Shown here piece by piece: positions 8,919 to 16,163 of a DNA stretch of 64,000 bases; positions within the stretch are counted from its first letter, which is position 1; every line of letters starts with the position of its first letter. The notes under the pieces are model-generated. The model searched no databases. It was not told where the DNA came from and worked only from the letters and a program-made list of their open reading frames with translations. Position numbers and translations under genes: made by a program. Source of the stretch: Aeromicrobium panaciterrae (GTDB lineage Bacteria; Actinomycetota; Actinomycetes; Propionibacteriales; Nocardioidaceae); the NCBI RefSeq assembly GCF_031457275.1, contig NZ_JAVDWH010000001.1, positions 1,426,001-1,490,000 on the forward strand. The letters run 5' to 3'.

Positions 8919-9053
8919 CTCACTACGCTTCGGCCTCGTTCCTCGGCCTCCCAGTCGCTCCGCTCCTTAGCGGGCGGATTCCCGGCCCCTAGCGACGAAG
9001 TCGCGGGAGGGAGCTCTGCGACCGAAGGGGCGTACGCCGAAAGGGTCGCTCTG
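8919..9053. repeat. Family A dispersed repeat, copy A3
   Basis: A right-half segment (CTACGCTTCGGCCTCGTTCC ... CTCCTTAGCG) is followed by a left-half segment (CCCCTAGCGACGAAGTCGCG ... CGACCGAAGGGGCG). The order of halves is opposite to copy A5, as if two units abut. Lies between the GIY-YIG gene and the end of lexA; CCCCT and AGGGG form the ends of a hairpin. Confidence 0.85.
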
Positions 9054-9074
9054 GGACTCGCAGGCAGATTGGGC

Positions 9075-9797
9075 TTAGACGCGGCGGAGGACTGTGGTGA
9101 CGATGCCGAGGATCGTGGCGTGGTCACCGTCGATGGGGGAGTAGGCCTCGTTGTGCGGGAGCAGCCATACGTGGCCGTCCTTTCGCTGGAACGTCTTCAC
9201 GGTCGCTTCGCCGTCGAGCATGGCAGCGACGATGTCGCCGTTGTTCGCGGTCTGCTCCTGGCGTACGACGACATAGTCGCCGTTGCAGATGGCAGCGTCG
9301 ATCATCGAGTCACCGACGACCTGAAGCATGAACAGCGTGCCCTCGCCGACGAGTGACTTGGGCAGCGGGAAGATCTCCTCGACCTGCTCGGTAGCGAGGA
9401 TCGGTCCACCAGCGGCGATACGGCCGACCATCGGGACGTTGATCGCAGCTGGCATGGCATCGCCGATACCGGTCTCATCGAACGTCGAATCGCTGGCCGC
9501 ACCCATGGAGCGGCGAGCCGCCATGACGTCAGGCAGGAAGATTTCGAGCGCACGCGGACGGTTGGGGTCGCGCTTGACGTAGCCGAGGCTTTCGAGCGTA
9601 CGAAGCTGGTGCGCAACCGACGAAGTGCTGGTCAGACCGACTGCGGCACCGATCTCGCGCATGCTTGGCGGGTAGCCACGCTTGGCGATCTCCTCGTGCA
9701 AGAACTCCAGCACCTTGCGCTGGCGGGCGGTCAGCCCGGAGGAGTCGGCCGGCCCGTCGGGGAGCTCGGTGACTTCGGCAGTGCGATCGTCGGTCAT
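9075..9797 (-). CDS. lexA: SOS repressor LexA
   Basis: 240 residues. Represses SOS genes and self-cleaves when bound by RecA filaments. The winged-helix DNA-binding domain is at about 22-90 ([11 protein letters not shown] ... [20 protein letters not shown]). The S24 peptidase domain holds the cleavage site Ala129-Gly130 (RIAAGGP), nucleophile Ser164 (VGDSMID) and Lys201 (EATVKTF). Two LexA boxes lie right upstream of the start, consistent with autoregulation. Confidence 0.98.
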   Translation of the reverse strand: MTDDRTAEVTELPDGPADSSGLTARQRKVLEFLHEEIAKRGYPPSMREIGAAVGLTSTSSVAHQLRTLESLGYVKRDPNRPRALEIFLPDVMAARRSMGAASDSTFDETGIGDAMPAAINVPMVGRIAAGGPILATEQVEEIFPLPKSLVGEGTLFMLQVVGDSMIDAAICNGDYVVVRQEQTANNGDIVAAMLDGEATVKTFQRKDGHVWLLPHNEAYSPIDGDHATILGIVTTVLRRV

Positions 9798-9812
9798 GCG
9801 GGCAGCGTATCC

Positions 9813-9845
9813 CCGAACAGGTGTTCAATTCAAACACCTGTTCGA
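9813..9845. promoter_or_regulatory. Two LexA boxes, divergent region
   Basis: CCGAACAGGTGTTCAA (9813-9828) and TCAAACACCTGTTCGA (9830-9845) both fit the actinobacterial SOS box GAAC-N4-GTTC with at most one change. Together they form a larger inverted repeat, CGAACAGGTGTT with AACACCTGTTCG. They lie 16 bases before lexA and 39 before the divergent small membrane protein, so both could respond to DNA damage. Confidence 0.88.
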
Positions 9846-9883
9846 TTAGCGTGTCGCGCCTGTGTGAGCCGTAGGCTGGCGTC

Positions 9884-10189
9884 ATGAGCTATCTGGTCGT
9901 GGGCAAGAAGTCGGGCGAAGCGTGGGATGTCGAGGTACGCGGAGTCGGTACGACGACGTCACCCGACCTCAACGGCGTCGAGGCTGCCGCCCGAGCGCTC
10001 CTGGCTTCAGAAGGCAAGGCTGACGCCGCGACAGTCGACCTCCAGCTGCTCCTGCCGGACTTCGAAGCCGACCTCGACGAGGCGCGCATCCCGCGCGGCA
10101 ACCGGCCGAACATCGAGCTGATCAGCGGACTGATCCTGCTGGCCGTGGTGGTTGGCGCAGCAGCCTTCGTGCTCGGGCGGGTTCTCTAG
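9884..10189 (+). CDS. Small single-pass membrane protein of unknown function
   Basis: 101 residues. A soluble N-terminal part of about 80 residues (MSYLVVGKKSGEAWDVEVRG ...) is followed by one C-terminal membrane helix, LISGLILLAVVVGAAAFVLG, giving a tail-anchored topology. No known motif is recognised. It is divergent from lexA and shares its LexA-box region. It ends in a four-base CTAG overlap with the convergent gene. Confidence 0.8.
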   Translation: MSYLVVGKKSGEAWDVEVRGVGTTTSPDLNGVEAAARALLASEGKADAATVDLQLLLPDFEADLDEARIPRGNRPNIELISGLILLAVVVGAAAFVLGRVL

Positions 10190-10476
10190 CCCTTCGCCGC
10201 GAGCGTCGTGACGATCGCGTGTATCTCGTCGACCTTGGCGGCGATCTCCGGAACTTGGCGGATCAGCGCGATCTCGTCCTGCAGCTCGGTGAGTAGACCC
10301 TGGACCTGGGTCAGGACAGTCTGAGTTTCGTCCAGAGTCGTCGTGGCCGATGACAAGGTCTCGCTGACCGTGTTCAGCGTGCCCTCAACTCGACCGAGGA
10401 CGCCGTCGACGTTCGTGAGCGCTGTATCGGCTCGGTTCAGAATCTGCGCTGGGTTCTTAGGGATGAAGCCGGCCAC
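10186..10476 (-). CDS. Small coiled-coil protein of unknown function
   Basis: 96 residues from the GTG at 10476, chosen because AGGAGG lies just upstream; an open frame to 10599 would run into the next gene. The protein is a long run of heptad-like repeats (LNRADTALTNVDGVLGRVEG, LNTVSETLSSATTTLDETQT) and probably forms a coiled coil, as in phasin-like or chemoreceptor-like helical bundles. It lies directly downstream of the YihY gene and may be co-transcribed with it. The function is unknown. Confidence 0.78.
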   Translation of the reverse strand: MAGFIPKNPAQILNRADTALTNVDGVLGRVEGTLNTVSETLSSATTTLDETQTVLTQVQGLLTELQDEIALIRQVPEIAAKVDEIHAIVTTLAAKG

Positions 10477-10501
10477 TGGTCCTCCTGGGAGTTGGTCGAC
10501 C

Positions 10502-11302
10502 CTACTCAACCAGTGAGCTGATGCCCTCGTCGAGCGATTCGACCGTCGCGCCGAGCAGCAACGCGTACACGCCGACCCAGAGCCACAGCAATAGAACAAC
10601 CACTCCGGCGAGAGCGCCGTATGTCTTGGCGTAGCTACCGAAGTTGTCGACGTACACCGAGAACCCGACCGAGGCCGCGATCCACAGTCCGCTGGCGACC
10701 AGCACGCCCTTGCTGATCAGGGGACCAGTGTCTCCGCGACGGTCGGGAGCGATACGGAACAGTACGGCGATCGCCAGCTTGATGGATGCGCCCACCAGAA
10801 CCCAACGCAATGATCCGAGCAACGCTGAATCCAGCACCGCGGGGGCAACAGCGACGAGGGCGATCATCGCTGCAAAGAACGCGATGGCGCCGAGAGTGAG
10901 TAGGAGTGCCTGCGCCTTCTGCTCTAAGAAGTTGTGGCGATCGCGTTGTCCGAACATCTGATTGATCGCCGTTACGAGGTGGCCGACACCACCGGACGCG
11001 CCATAGATCGCGAGCGCCAGGGCGACCACAAGACCAAGGCCAAGGGATCCGGGTGACGTCGAGGTCAGTGACTCGAGCTGGCCGTTGACCACCGACGCGG
11101 CGTCGGCCGGCAGTGCGTCTGCGATGCGCTCCGACTGCCGCTGCACGGTCTCGGGACTTGCGAACAGTCCGTAGAGGGCGACGGCCGCGATCATTGCGGG
11201 GAAAAGGGATAGGAACGCATAGAACGCAACACCGGCCGCGAGCAGGGGAGCCTGGCGTTCCGAAGCTTGCTTCCACGCGGTCACGACCTGTTGACGGAGC
11301 AT
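10502..11302 (-). CDS. YihY/BrkB family inner-membrane protein
   Basis: 266 residues, with six predicted membrane segments, including LLAAGVAFYAFLSLFPAMIA near the N-terminus (the family signature AxxxAFYxxLSLFP), LGLGLVVALALAIYGASGG, and a C-terminal VVVLLLWLWVGVYALLLGA. Formerly called ribonuclease BN; the modern view is an integral membrane protein of unclear role. Divergent from the LysM gene. Confidence 0.9.
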   Translation of the reverse strand: MLRQQVVTAWKQASERQAPLLAAGVAFYAFLSLFPAMIAAVALYGLFASPETVQRQSERIADALPADAASVVNGQLESLTSTSPGSLGLGLVVALALAIYGASGGVGHLVTAINQMFGQRDRHNFLEQKAQALLLTLGAIAFFAAMIALVAVAPAVLDSALLGSLRWVLVGASIKLAIAVLFRIAPDRRGDTGPLISKGVLVASGLWIAASVGFSVYVDNFGSYAKTYGALAGVVVLLLWLWVGVYALLLGATVESLDEGISSLVE

Positions 11303-11381
11303 TCCTCGACGCTAGTGCCGGTGGGAAGCGTCCGCATGTCGTACGAATTCTGCCTGCAATTGCAGGGTGCGACACGCCCGT

Positions 11382-11397
11382 TCGAATTTCTGTTCGA
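11382..11397. promoter_or_regulatory. LexA-box-like site
   Basis: TCGAATTTCTGTTCGA matches TCGAAC-N4-GTTCGA with one change (T for C). It lies in the divergent region between the YihY-type gene and the LysM gene, 51 bases upstream of the tandem pair of boxes. Confidence 0.6.
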
Positions 11398-11432
11398 TAA
11401 ATGCGTGCTTTTGTCGGACTCGTCCTCTAATG

Positions 11433-11464
11433 TCGTACATGTGTTCGATCGAACGCCTGTTCGC
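11433..11464. promoter_or_regulatory. Tandem LexA boxes before the LysM gene
   Basis: TCGTACATGTGTTCGA (11433-11448, one change) directly abuts TCGAACGCCTGTTCGC (11449-11464, one change at the end). They are about 85 bases before the LysM gene start, a position fitting SOS control. Confidence 0.82.
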
Positions 11465-11549
11465 ACCATCGAATGACATCGAAGAACAGGGTTCGCTCGA
11501 ACGCACCAACTCGATACACACCGTCTCACTTCCCCCACGGAGGCACCTC

Positions 11550-11939
11550 ATGAGCAGCATCGCATTTGATCACAGCCCGACCCGCACGGCCGTACTTCCG
11601 GTCCGTCACTTGGTCGCAGTTCCTGACCTGCCAGTTGCACCAGCGGTTCGTCTGACCCGCCGCGGCAAGGCCGTCGTCTTCACCATCGCTATCGCGATCA
11701 TCGCGGTCCTGGTGGTCCTGTTCGGCTCGTCAACACTCGCCGGCGACAAGGCTGGCGCGCTGCCCAACACCACCACGGTCACGGTCCTGCCGGGCCACAC
11801 GCTCTGGGAGATCGCCGCAGACGCCAACCCCAACGGAGACATCCGTTCGACGGTTGACGACATCCTGCAGCTCAACTCCCTCCCCAACGCCTCCGCCCTG
11901 CAGATGGGTTCGGAGATCGCGGTGCCGGTCTACAACTGA
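11550..11939 (+). CDS. LysM-domain membrane protein, SOS-linked (Rv2719c-like)
   Basis: 129 residues from the ATG at 11550, preceded by GGAGG. A cytoplasmic N-tail of about 45 residues, one membrane helix (VVFTIAIAIIAVLVVLFGSS), then an external LysM domain (VTVLPGHTLWEIAADANPNG ... LQMGSEIAVPVYN). Size, topology and the nearby lexA match the mycobacterial Rv2719c/ChiZ protein, which inhibits division after DNA damage. LexA boxes upstream support the same role here; the division-inhibitor function is inferred. Confidence 0.85.
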   Translation: MSSIAFDHSPTRTAVLPVRHLVAVPDLPVAPAVRLTRRGKAVVFTIAIAIIAVLVVLFGSSTLAGDKAGALPNTTTVTVLPGHTLWEIAADANPNGDIRSTVDDILQLNSLPNASALQMGSEIAVPVYN

Positions 11940-12026
11940 CCCACCACACAGAAGTCCGCGGCAGCCGCTGGGAAGACGGCTGACCGCGGACATCTGCGTT
12001 CAGGGCGGACAGCGCACAATGGATAC

Positions 12027-12707
12027 ATGCGGATCCATGTCATTGCTGACGTCGTCGACTCCGACGGCGGCCACGTCGTCGAACGCCTCGAGCAGCTCGG
12101 TGGCGAGATCGTCCAGCTCGATCGCGATGAACTCGCCACGTACGACTCGATCGGCGACTCCGACCTGATCCTGCTGCTTGGTTCGGACCGCGCAGCGCAC
12201 GAGCCCAAGTGGCTCGATGTCGTCGAAGCTGAGTCGGTGTTCGTACGCGCTGCGCTTCGCGACAGCACTCCGGTGATCGGCATTTGCTACGGCGCCCAGT
12301 TGATGGCTCGCGCACTGGGCGGTACGTCTTGGCGGGCCGACCAGGCCGAGGTCGGCTGGCAGCGCATCGACACTGTCGATCCGGTGCTGTGCCCCGAAGG
12401 ACCGTGGGCTCAGCTTCACAGTGACGTCTTCGCACCGCCTCCCACAGCCCGCGTACTCGGTACGTCCTGGCGCGGCACCCAATGCTTCATCGATGACTCG
12501 CTGGGTACGCGCGCGATCGCGTGGCAGTTCCACCCCGAGGTGACCGCGGCGACGTACGAGCGCTGGGTCAACGAGGGCTACTACGGGGACGGTGGCGTCG
12601 ACGAGAAGGACCTGATCCGTCAGGCGTACGAGAACGAGGCGCGCAGCCGCATCGCCGCCCACAAGCTCACCGACTCGGCGCTCACGTTTTTGGGAGTCAG
12701 CTCATGA
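12027..12707 (+). CDS. Class I glutamine amidotransferase-like protein
   Basis: 226 residues, single GATase1 domain of the GMP-synthase-like group. The catalytic Cys is in VIGICYGAQL, and the His-Glu pair is in AWQFHPEVT, so the triad is intact. A partner synthase domain is absent, as in stand-alone amidotransferases that act on gamma-glutamyl or peptide-linked substrates. The start ATG at 12027 is in good context. The stop overlaps the next start (ATGA), so the two form a translational pair. Confidence 0.88.
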   Translation: MRIHVIADVVDSDGGHVVERLEQLGGEIVQLDRDELATYDSIGDSDLILLLGSDRAAHEPKWLDVVEAESVFVRAALRDSTPVIGICYGAQLMARALGGTSWRADQAEVGWQRIDTVDPVLCPEGPWAQLHSDVFAPPPTARVLGTSWRGTQCFIDDSLGTRAIAWQFHPEVTAATYERWVNEGYYGDGGVDEKDLIRQAYENEARSRIAAHKLTDSALTFLGVSS

Positions 12708-12910
12708 AGGGCCGGCCCAGCGGCTACTCGTGGGAAGTCCGCGGCAAGGAGGTCGTGATCTCGCATCACGGCCATGAGGCGACGGTGCTCCGAGGCGCCA
12801 AGGCGATCAAGTTCGTCCAGGAAGCTGGCAAAGGCAATGAGCAGTTGCTGATGGCACGCCACACGACAGGCACCTACAAGGCGCCGGACGAGCGGACTCG
12901 CAAGAGCTAG
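12704..12910 (+). CDS. Small conserved-looking protein
   Basis: 68 residues, beginning MKGRPSGYSWEVRGKEVVIS at the ATG that overlaps the amidotransferase stop. Basic, beta-rich, with HHGHE in the middle; no domain recognised. Translational coupling suggests a role with the amidotransferase. It ends in a CTAG overlap with the TIR-type gene on the other strand. Confidence 0.75.
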   Translation: MKGRPSGYSWEVRGKEVVISHHGHEATVLRGAKAIKFVQEAGKGNEQLLMARHTTGTYKAPDERTRKS

Positions 12911-13818
12911 GAGATCGACTTCCAGTCGGTGAGCTTCTCGGCGATCAGGCTGGCGCGTTGTGCTGCGTCGCTGCCATCGAGGGTGGCCATGTCACCGGGA
13001 TCGGCTCGTACGAAGATGCCTGACGTTCGCGCGTTCACGTTCGGATCTGTGTGCGAGCGAGTCGTCCAATAGCCCGAGGCGCGATCGACTGACTCAAGGA
13101 CGATCTCGCCGGTGCCTTCGAGTTGTGGCGCGTTCGGGTGCCGCGGGCGCTCACCGTTCCAGTAATAGAAGACGCCGGCTGGATCGTTCTGCTCCTTCGT
13201 TGCCTCGCTCCAGTAGCGGGCGGACAGGGTGCCGTCCTCCTGCCACGAGCGACCATTCACTTCGAGTGACCCGTTCCGATCACGCGAGATCCGCAGCAGG
13301 CTGATGGCGGAGGGCTCACCTTCAGTGCGCTCGGTGAGGGAGAACTGCCACCACAGACCTTCGATTGCAGAGAGGCGGCCTTCGTCCTCGATCGCCTTGC
13401 GGAGCTTCTGGTTGATGGCCTTCATCTCGGCGGGAGTGGTCGGTACGTCGTACCGAACGCACGTCAGGCCGAGGAGATCACTCGGGAGCTTGGATCCGTT
13501 CGCATGCAGGATGAACGTCCGTCGCATCCCGAGCACTCCGCCGAAGAGTCCGGCTTCGAATACGACGTTGTCTCGCGGCGACGCCTGACTCGCTTCGGAC
13601 GGATCGGCGACTGAGGTCCAGTCGTCCTGGGCGAACACGAAGGCCGCGAAGTCGACCTCGCCCGTGAGTTCCACGAGTCGATCGAGTGTCGAGGTCCCGG
13701 GGTTGAAGACCGTGGTCCACGGCTCAACGTGCGCGACTTCTTCGAGTCCGCGCGTCAGCGACTGCAGGAGCTTGGCCTGCTTGCCCGAGGAGCCAAGAAA
13801 GATGCGGGGTTTGTCCAC
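12907..13818 (-). CDS. TIR-like effector-type protein with beta-rich C-terminal domain
   Basis: 303 residues from the GTG at 13818 (GGGAG just upstream); a TTG seven codons earlier is the alternative. Residues 1 to about 135 form a TIR-like domain of the predicted nucleotide-binding (CAP12/Pycsar-effector) type: PRIFLGSSG at the start and SPRDNVVFEAGLFGGVLG, whose Glu occupies the position of the NADase catalytic Glu in this group. Residues from about 150 hold a Trp/Tyr-rich beta domain (GLWWQFSL, VFYYWNGERP, ASGYWTTRS) resembling the Cap15-like beta-barrel sensor by pattern only. No cyclase gene is adjacent. Confidence 0.78.
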   Translation of the reverse strand: MDKPRIFLGSSGKQAKLLQSLTRGLEEVAHVEPWTTVFNPGTSTLDRLVELTGEVDFAAFVFAQDDWTSVADPSEASQASPRDNVVFEAGLFGGVLGMRRTFILHANGSKLPSDLLGLTCVRYDVPTTPAEMKAINQKLRKAIEDEGRLSAIEGLWWQFSLTERTEGEPSAISLLRISRDRNGSLEVNGRSWQEDGTLSARYWSEATKEQNDPAGVFYYWNGERPRHPNAPQLEGTGEIVLESVDRASGYWTTRSHTDPNVNARTSGIFVRADPGDMATLDGSDAAQRASLIAEKLTDWKSIS

Positions 13819-13898
13819 CAGGGTCTCCCGAGAGGTCAACGATGATGCGCCACGATAGCGCGTCAGCGCCGTGGCGAACCGCAGATCCTGAGTTGCTG

Positions 13899-15149
13899 CT
13901 ACTTGCCGATCCAGGAGCTGGCCACGGCCACGCGCACATCGGCGCCGACGCCGTACCCGCCAGCGGGTGCGAGGAGCGTGACGTGCAGACCTGTGACGGT
14001 CTTGCGACCACCGACGGTGACTTGCTCGTTGACGACGATCTTGACGAGTCCCGGGATGTTGATGACCAGGTTCGCCTTGGGATCGAGCTTGAGCGGGATG
14101 CCGGCCAGCTTGATGTTGACCAACGACGTCGACTGCTCCAAGGTCTCGGCGGCGCTGCCGACCTTCTTCGTACGAGACGACGCCTTCACCGCGTCAGCCG
14201 TGATCAAACCGTTGAGCAGGTTGACCCGAGCGGCTTGAGCCGTGGTGGACGAGTCCTGCAGAGCCGCCGTCGTGGTGCCAGTCGCCGAGGACTCGACCGC
14301 ACCGACGTACAGAAGCTTGGGCAGATCCACGGCGAGCGTGCTGTTGTAGATCGTGGTGCCGCCGGTACCAATCGCAGGTACGCCGATCGCAGCAGTCGGG
14401 CCGGACTTGGCCTGGATCGCCGGACCGACGCTCGCGTGCACCGAGGTCACGTACGCCTGACCGCCGATGGGCGTACCGGTGCCGGTGGGTCCGTTCTGGG
14501 TACGAGTCGGGTTGATGATGATCGTGCTGCCGGCGGGAGCGTTGTCGCGATCGGCCAGCAGGTTGACGTGAATCGCCGAGCCTTCAGTGATCAGACCGTT
14601 GCCGTTGGGCGCCGTCTTCGACTCGTTGAGAACGACGCGGGCGATGCCGGGGATCGTGACGGTGAAGTTCTTGCTGATCTTGAGGGGGAGGACCGTGCCG
14701 GCGATCTCGAGCTTCACAAACGTCGTGTCGACGCCGCCAGTCTTCGTCGTGGAGTTGACCGTCGACTTGTTGATCGTCTCGATGGCGTCAGCCTTGATGA
14801 GCCCATCGAGGAGCGAGACCTTGGCGGTCGTCGCGGTGTATTCGGTCGCGGCACCATCGCCCGCTGCAACAGCGGAGGCAGACGTCGAGATGGCTCCGAC
14901 GGACGCGAGCTTGCCGACCTCGACCGAGGCGAGCGTGTTCCTGTGGTGAACCGGCACCTCGGTGCCATCAAGAGCGGAAGCCGACGTGAAGTCCGAACGC
15001 ACGACGCCACCGAGCAGCACAACCTTCGATCCGGCGGCATACCCCGTGTAGTGGAAGCTCGACGTCGCTGCCATGGCAGGCGCGGAGACGAAGGAGGCGA
15101 TCCCGATCAGGATCGCCAAGGTCGCTGCCGCGAAGCGTGCTTTGGTCAT
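13899..15149 (-). CDS. Secreted choice-of-anchor-P-like protein with internal duplication
   Basis: 416 residues from the ATG at 15149, which has GAGGGAG upstream. Signal peptide MTKARFAAATLAILIGIASF to APAMAA. The mature protein has two related halves: each has a SLLDGLIKADAIE / NLLNGLITADAVK segment, a VKLEIAGTVLPLKI / VNIKLAGIPLKLD segment and an IPGIARVVLNE / IPGLVKIVVNE segment. This pattern is typical of actinobacterial choice-of-anchor-P proteins. It probably acts at the cell surface; the function is unknown. Confidence 0.82.
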   Translation of the reverse strand: MTKARFAAATLAILIGIASFVSAPAMAATSSFHYTGYAAGSKVVLLGGVVRSDFTSASALDGTEVPVHHRNTLASVEVGKLASVGAISTSASAVAAGDGAATEYTATTAKVSLLDGLIKADAIETINKSTVNSTTKTGGVDTTFVKLEIAGTVLPLKISKNFTVTIPGIARVVLNESKTAPNGNGLITEGSAIHVNLLADRDNAPAGSTIIINPTRTQNGPTGTGTPIGGQAYVTSVHASVGPAIQAKSGPTAAIGVPAIGTGGTTIYNSTLAVDLPKLLYVGAVESSATGTTTAALQDSSTTAQAARVNLLNGLITADAVKASSRTKKVGSAAETLEQSTSLVNIKLAGIPLKLDPKANLVINIPGLVKIVVNEQVTVGGRKTVTGLHVTLLAPAGGYGVGADVRVAVASSWIGK

Positions 15150-15224
15150 CGTTGCTCCCTCGAGCGTGGCCAAGTTTGTTGTGTCTAACGTCAAAAACGA
15201 CGGCCACGGTTGGGTGTCACGCCC

Positions 15225-15236
15225 GTTTACGTAAAC
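15225..15236. promoter_or_regulatory. 12-bp palindrome upstream of the secreted protein gene
   Basis: GTTTACGTAAAC is a perfect palindrome 76 bases before the start of the secreted choice-of-anchor-type gene and about 110 bases before the nrd promoter. It is a candidate operator for an unknown regulator. Confidence 0.4.
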
Positions 15237-15343
15237 AGTGCGTGTCTTGCGTCACGACACGCCGCAATTTTGTCGCTGAAATCGCATCTGACCTGCGGTT
15301 TCAGGGCACCCCAGAAAAAGTGTGGGCACCTTCTGGAATTGTG

Positions 15344-15372
15344 TTGCGTGGGCCACACCTCGGGCGTACAGT
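15344..15372 (+). promoter_or_regulatory. Candidate nrdR-nrdJ promoter
   Basis: TTGCGT (15344-15349) and TACAGT (15367-15372) are separated by 17 bases, the standard spacing for a main-sigma promoter. Transcription would start near 15379, inside the first NrdR box, which suits repression. The rest of the 406-base gap (15150-15555) holds the palindrome at 15225, the NrdR boxes, TCCACA repeats and a GTGTC/GACAC inverted repeat near 15243-15261. Confidence 0.55.
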
Positions 15373-15374
15373 GG

Positions 15375-15422
15375 CACTACATCTAGTAGTTACACCGTTG
15401 TTGTTCGTCCACATCTAGTTCC
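15375..15422 (+). promoter_or_regulatory. Pair of NrdR boxes
   Basis: CACTACATCTAGTAGT (15375-15390) and GTCCACATCTAGTTCC (15407-15422) share ACATCTAGT, the core of the NrdR box in actinobacteria. The cores are 32 bases apart, about three helix turns, the arrangement known for cooperative NrdR binding. They precede nrdR and so would autoregulate nrdR-nrdJ. Confidence 0.8.
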
Positions 15423-15555
15423 ACAGGTAGGGACGGGTTACACACCGAAATAGCTCGGAATCCACACGGTTTCCACAGGTTCTCCCCAAAACGGAGGACT
15501 TTATGACTCAGAACAGCCCTTTGACAATCCTTTTGTATGGGGAGAGGAGCACGCG

Positions 15556-16047
15556 ATGCATTGTCCGTTCTGCAAGAACACCGACACCAAAGTCCTGGAC
15601 AGCCGTGTCGCCGACGAAGGTGGAGCCATCCGCCGCCGTCGTTCGTGCTCTGACTGCAACAAGCGCTTCACCACGATCGAGCAAATGCAGCTCACCGTGG
15701 TCAAGCGTTCGGGAGCAACTGAGCCCTTCCTCCGCGACAAGGCAATCGCCGGTGTCCGCAAGGCCTGCAAGGGCCGACCGGTTTCCGATGACGACTTGGC
15801 ACGACTCGGCCAGCAGGTCGAGGACACCCTCCGCGATTCGGGATGTGCAGAGGTGCCGGCCCACGAAGTCGGCCTCGCCATCCTCGAACCACTCAAAAGC
15901 CTCGACGAAGTCGCATACCTGCGTTTCGCGAGCGTCTACAAGGCGTTCGAGTCAGCAGACGACTTCGCCGCCGAGATCGCCAGCATCATGTCGGCCACGG
16001 CCGATGGCGAGCTCGCCGAACACACAGCACAGCAACACAAGACTTAA
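15556..16047 (+). CDS. nrdR: Transcriptional repressor NrdR
   Basis: 163 residues. Zinc ribbon with CPFC at residues 3-6 and CSDC at about 31-34, followed by the ATP-cone domain ([20 protein letters not shown] ...). Senses ATP/dATP and represses ribonucleotide reductase genes. The ATG at 15556 has GGAGAGGAG upstream. The gene precedes nrdJ with a 116-base gap that holds a family B repeat. The tail is Thr/Gln-rich and poorly conserved. Confidence 0.97.
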   Translation: MHCPFCKNTDTKVLDSRVADEGGAIRRRRSCSDCNKRFTTIEQMQLTVVKRSGATEPFLRDKAIAGVRKACKGRPVSDDDLARLGQQVEDTLRDSGCAEVPAHEVGLAILEPLKSLDEVAYLRFASVYKAFESADDFAAEIASIMSATADGELAEHTAQQHKT

Positions 16048-16056
16048 AGGTTCGCC

Positions 16057-16095
16057 GGTTGAGTAGGTCCGAGGAACGAGGACCGTATCGAAACC
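16057..16095. repeat. Family B dispersed repeat, copy B1
   Basis: GGTTGAGTAGGTCCGAGGAA then CGAGGACCGTATCGAAACC. It is an imperfect inverted repeat able to fold as GGTCC/GGACC. It lies between nrdR and nrdJ, where a transcript hairpin could tune the ratio of repressor to reductase. Same end sequences as copies at 26722 and 50005. Confidence 0.8.
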
Positions 16096-16163
16096 GCCGC
16101 ACCAGCAAGACCAGCAACACCCACCTCCCCCCACCGCAAGCACAGACATTTAGGAGCACTCCC

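Noticed and set aside
12027-13818. CBASS or Pycsar operon around the TIR gene
   Set aside because: The neighbours are an amidotransferase pair on the opposite strand and a secreted protein; no cyclase, E1/E2 or other cap gene is present.
13842-15188. 448-codon open frame on the plus strand
   Set aside because: Opposite the secreted choice-of-anchor-type gene, which has a clear signal peptide, ribosome site and internal duplication. The plus frame is low-complexity Arg/Asp/Gly.
15150-15555. Cobalamin riboswitch before the B12-dependent reductase genes
   Set aside because: No B12-box-like core was found in the leader; the region is explained by a promoter and NrdR boxes.
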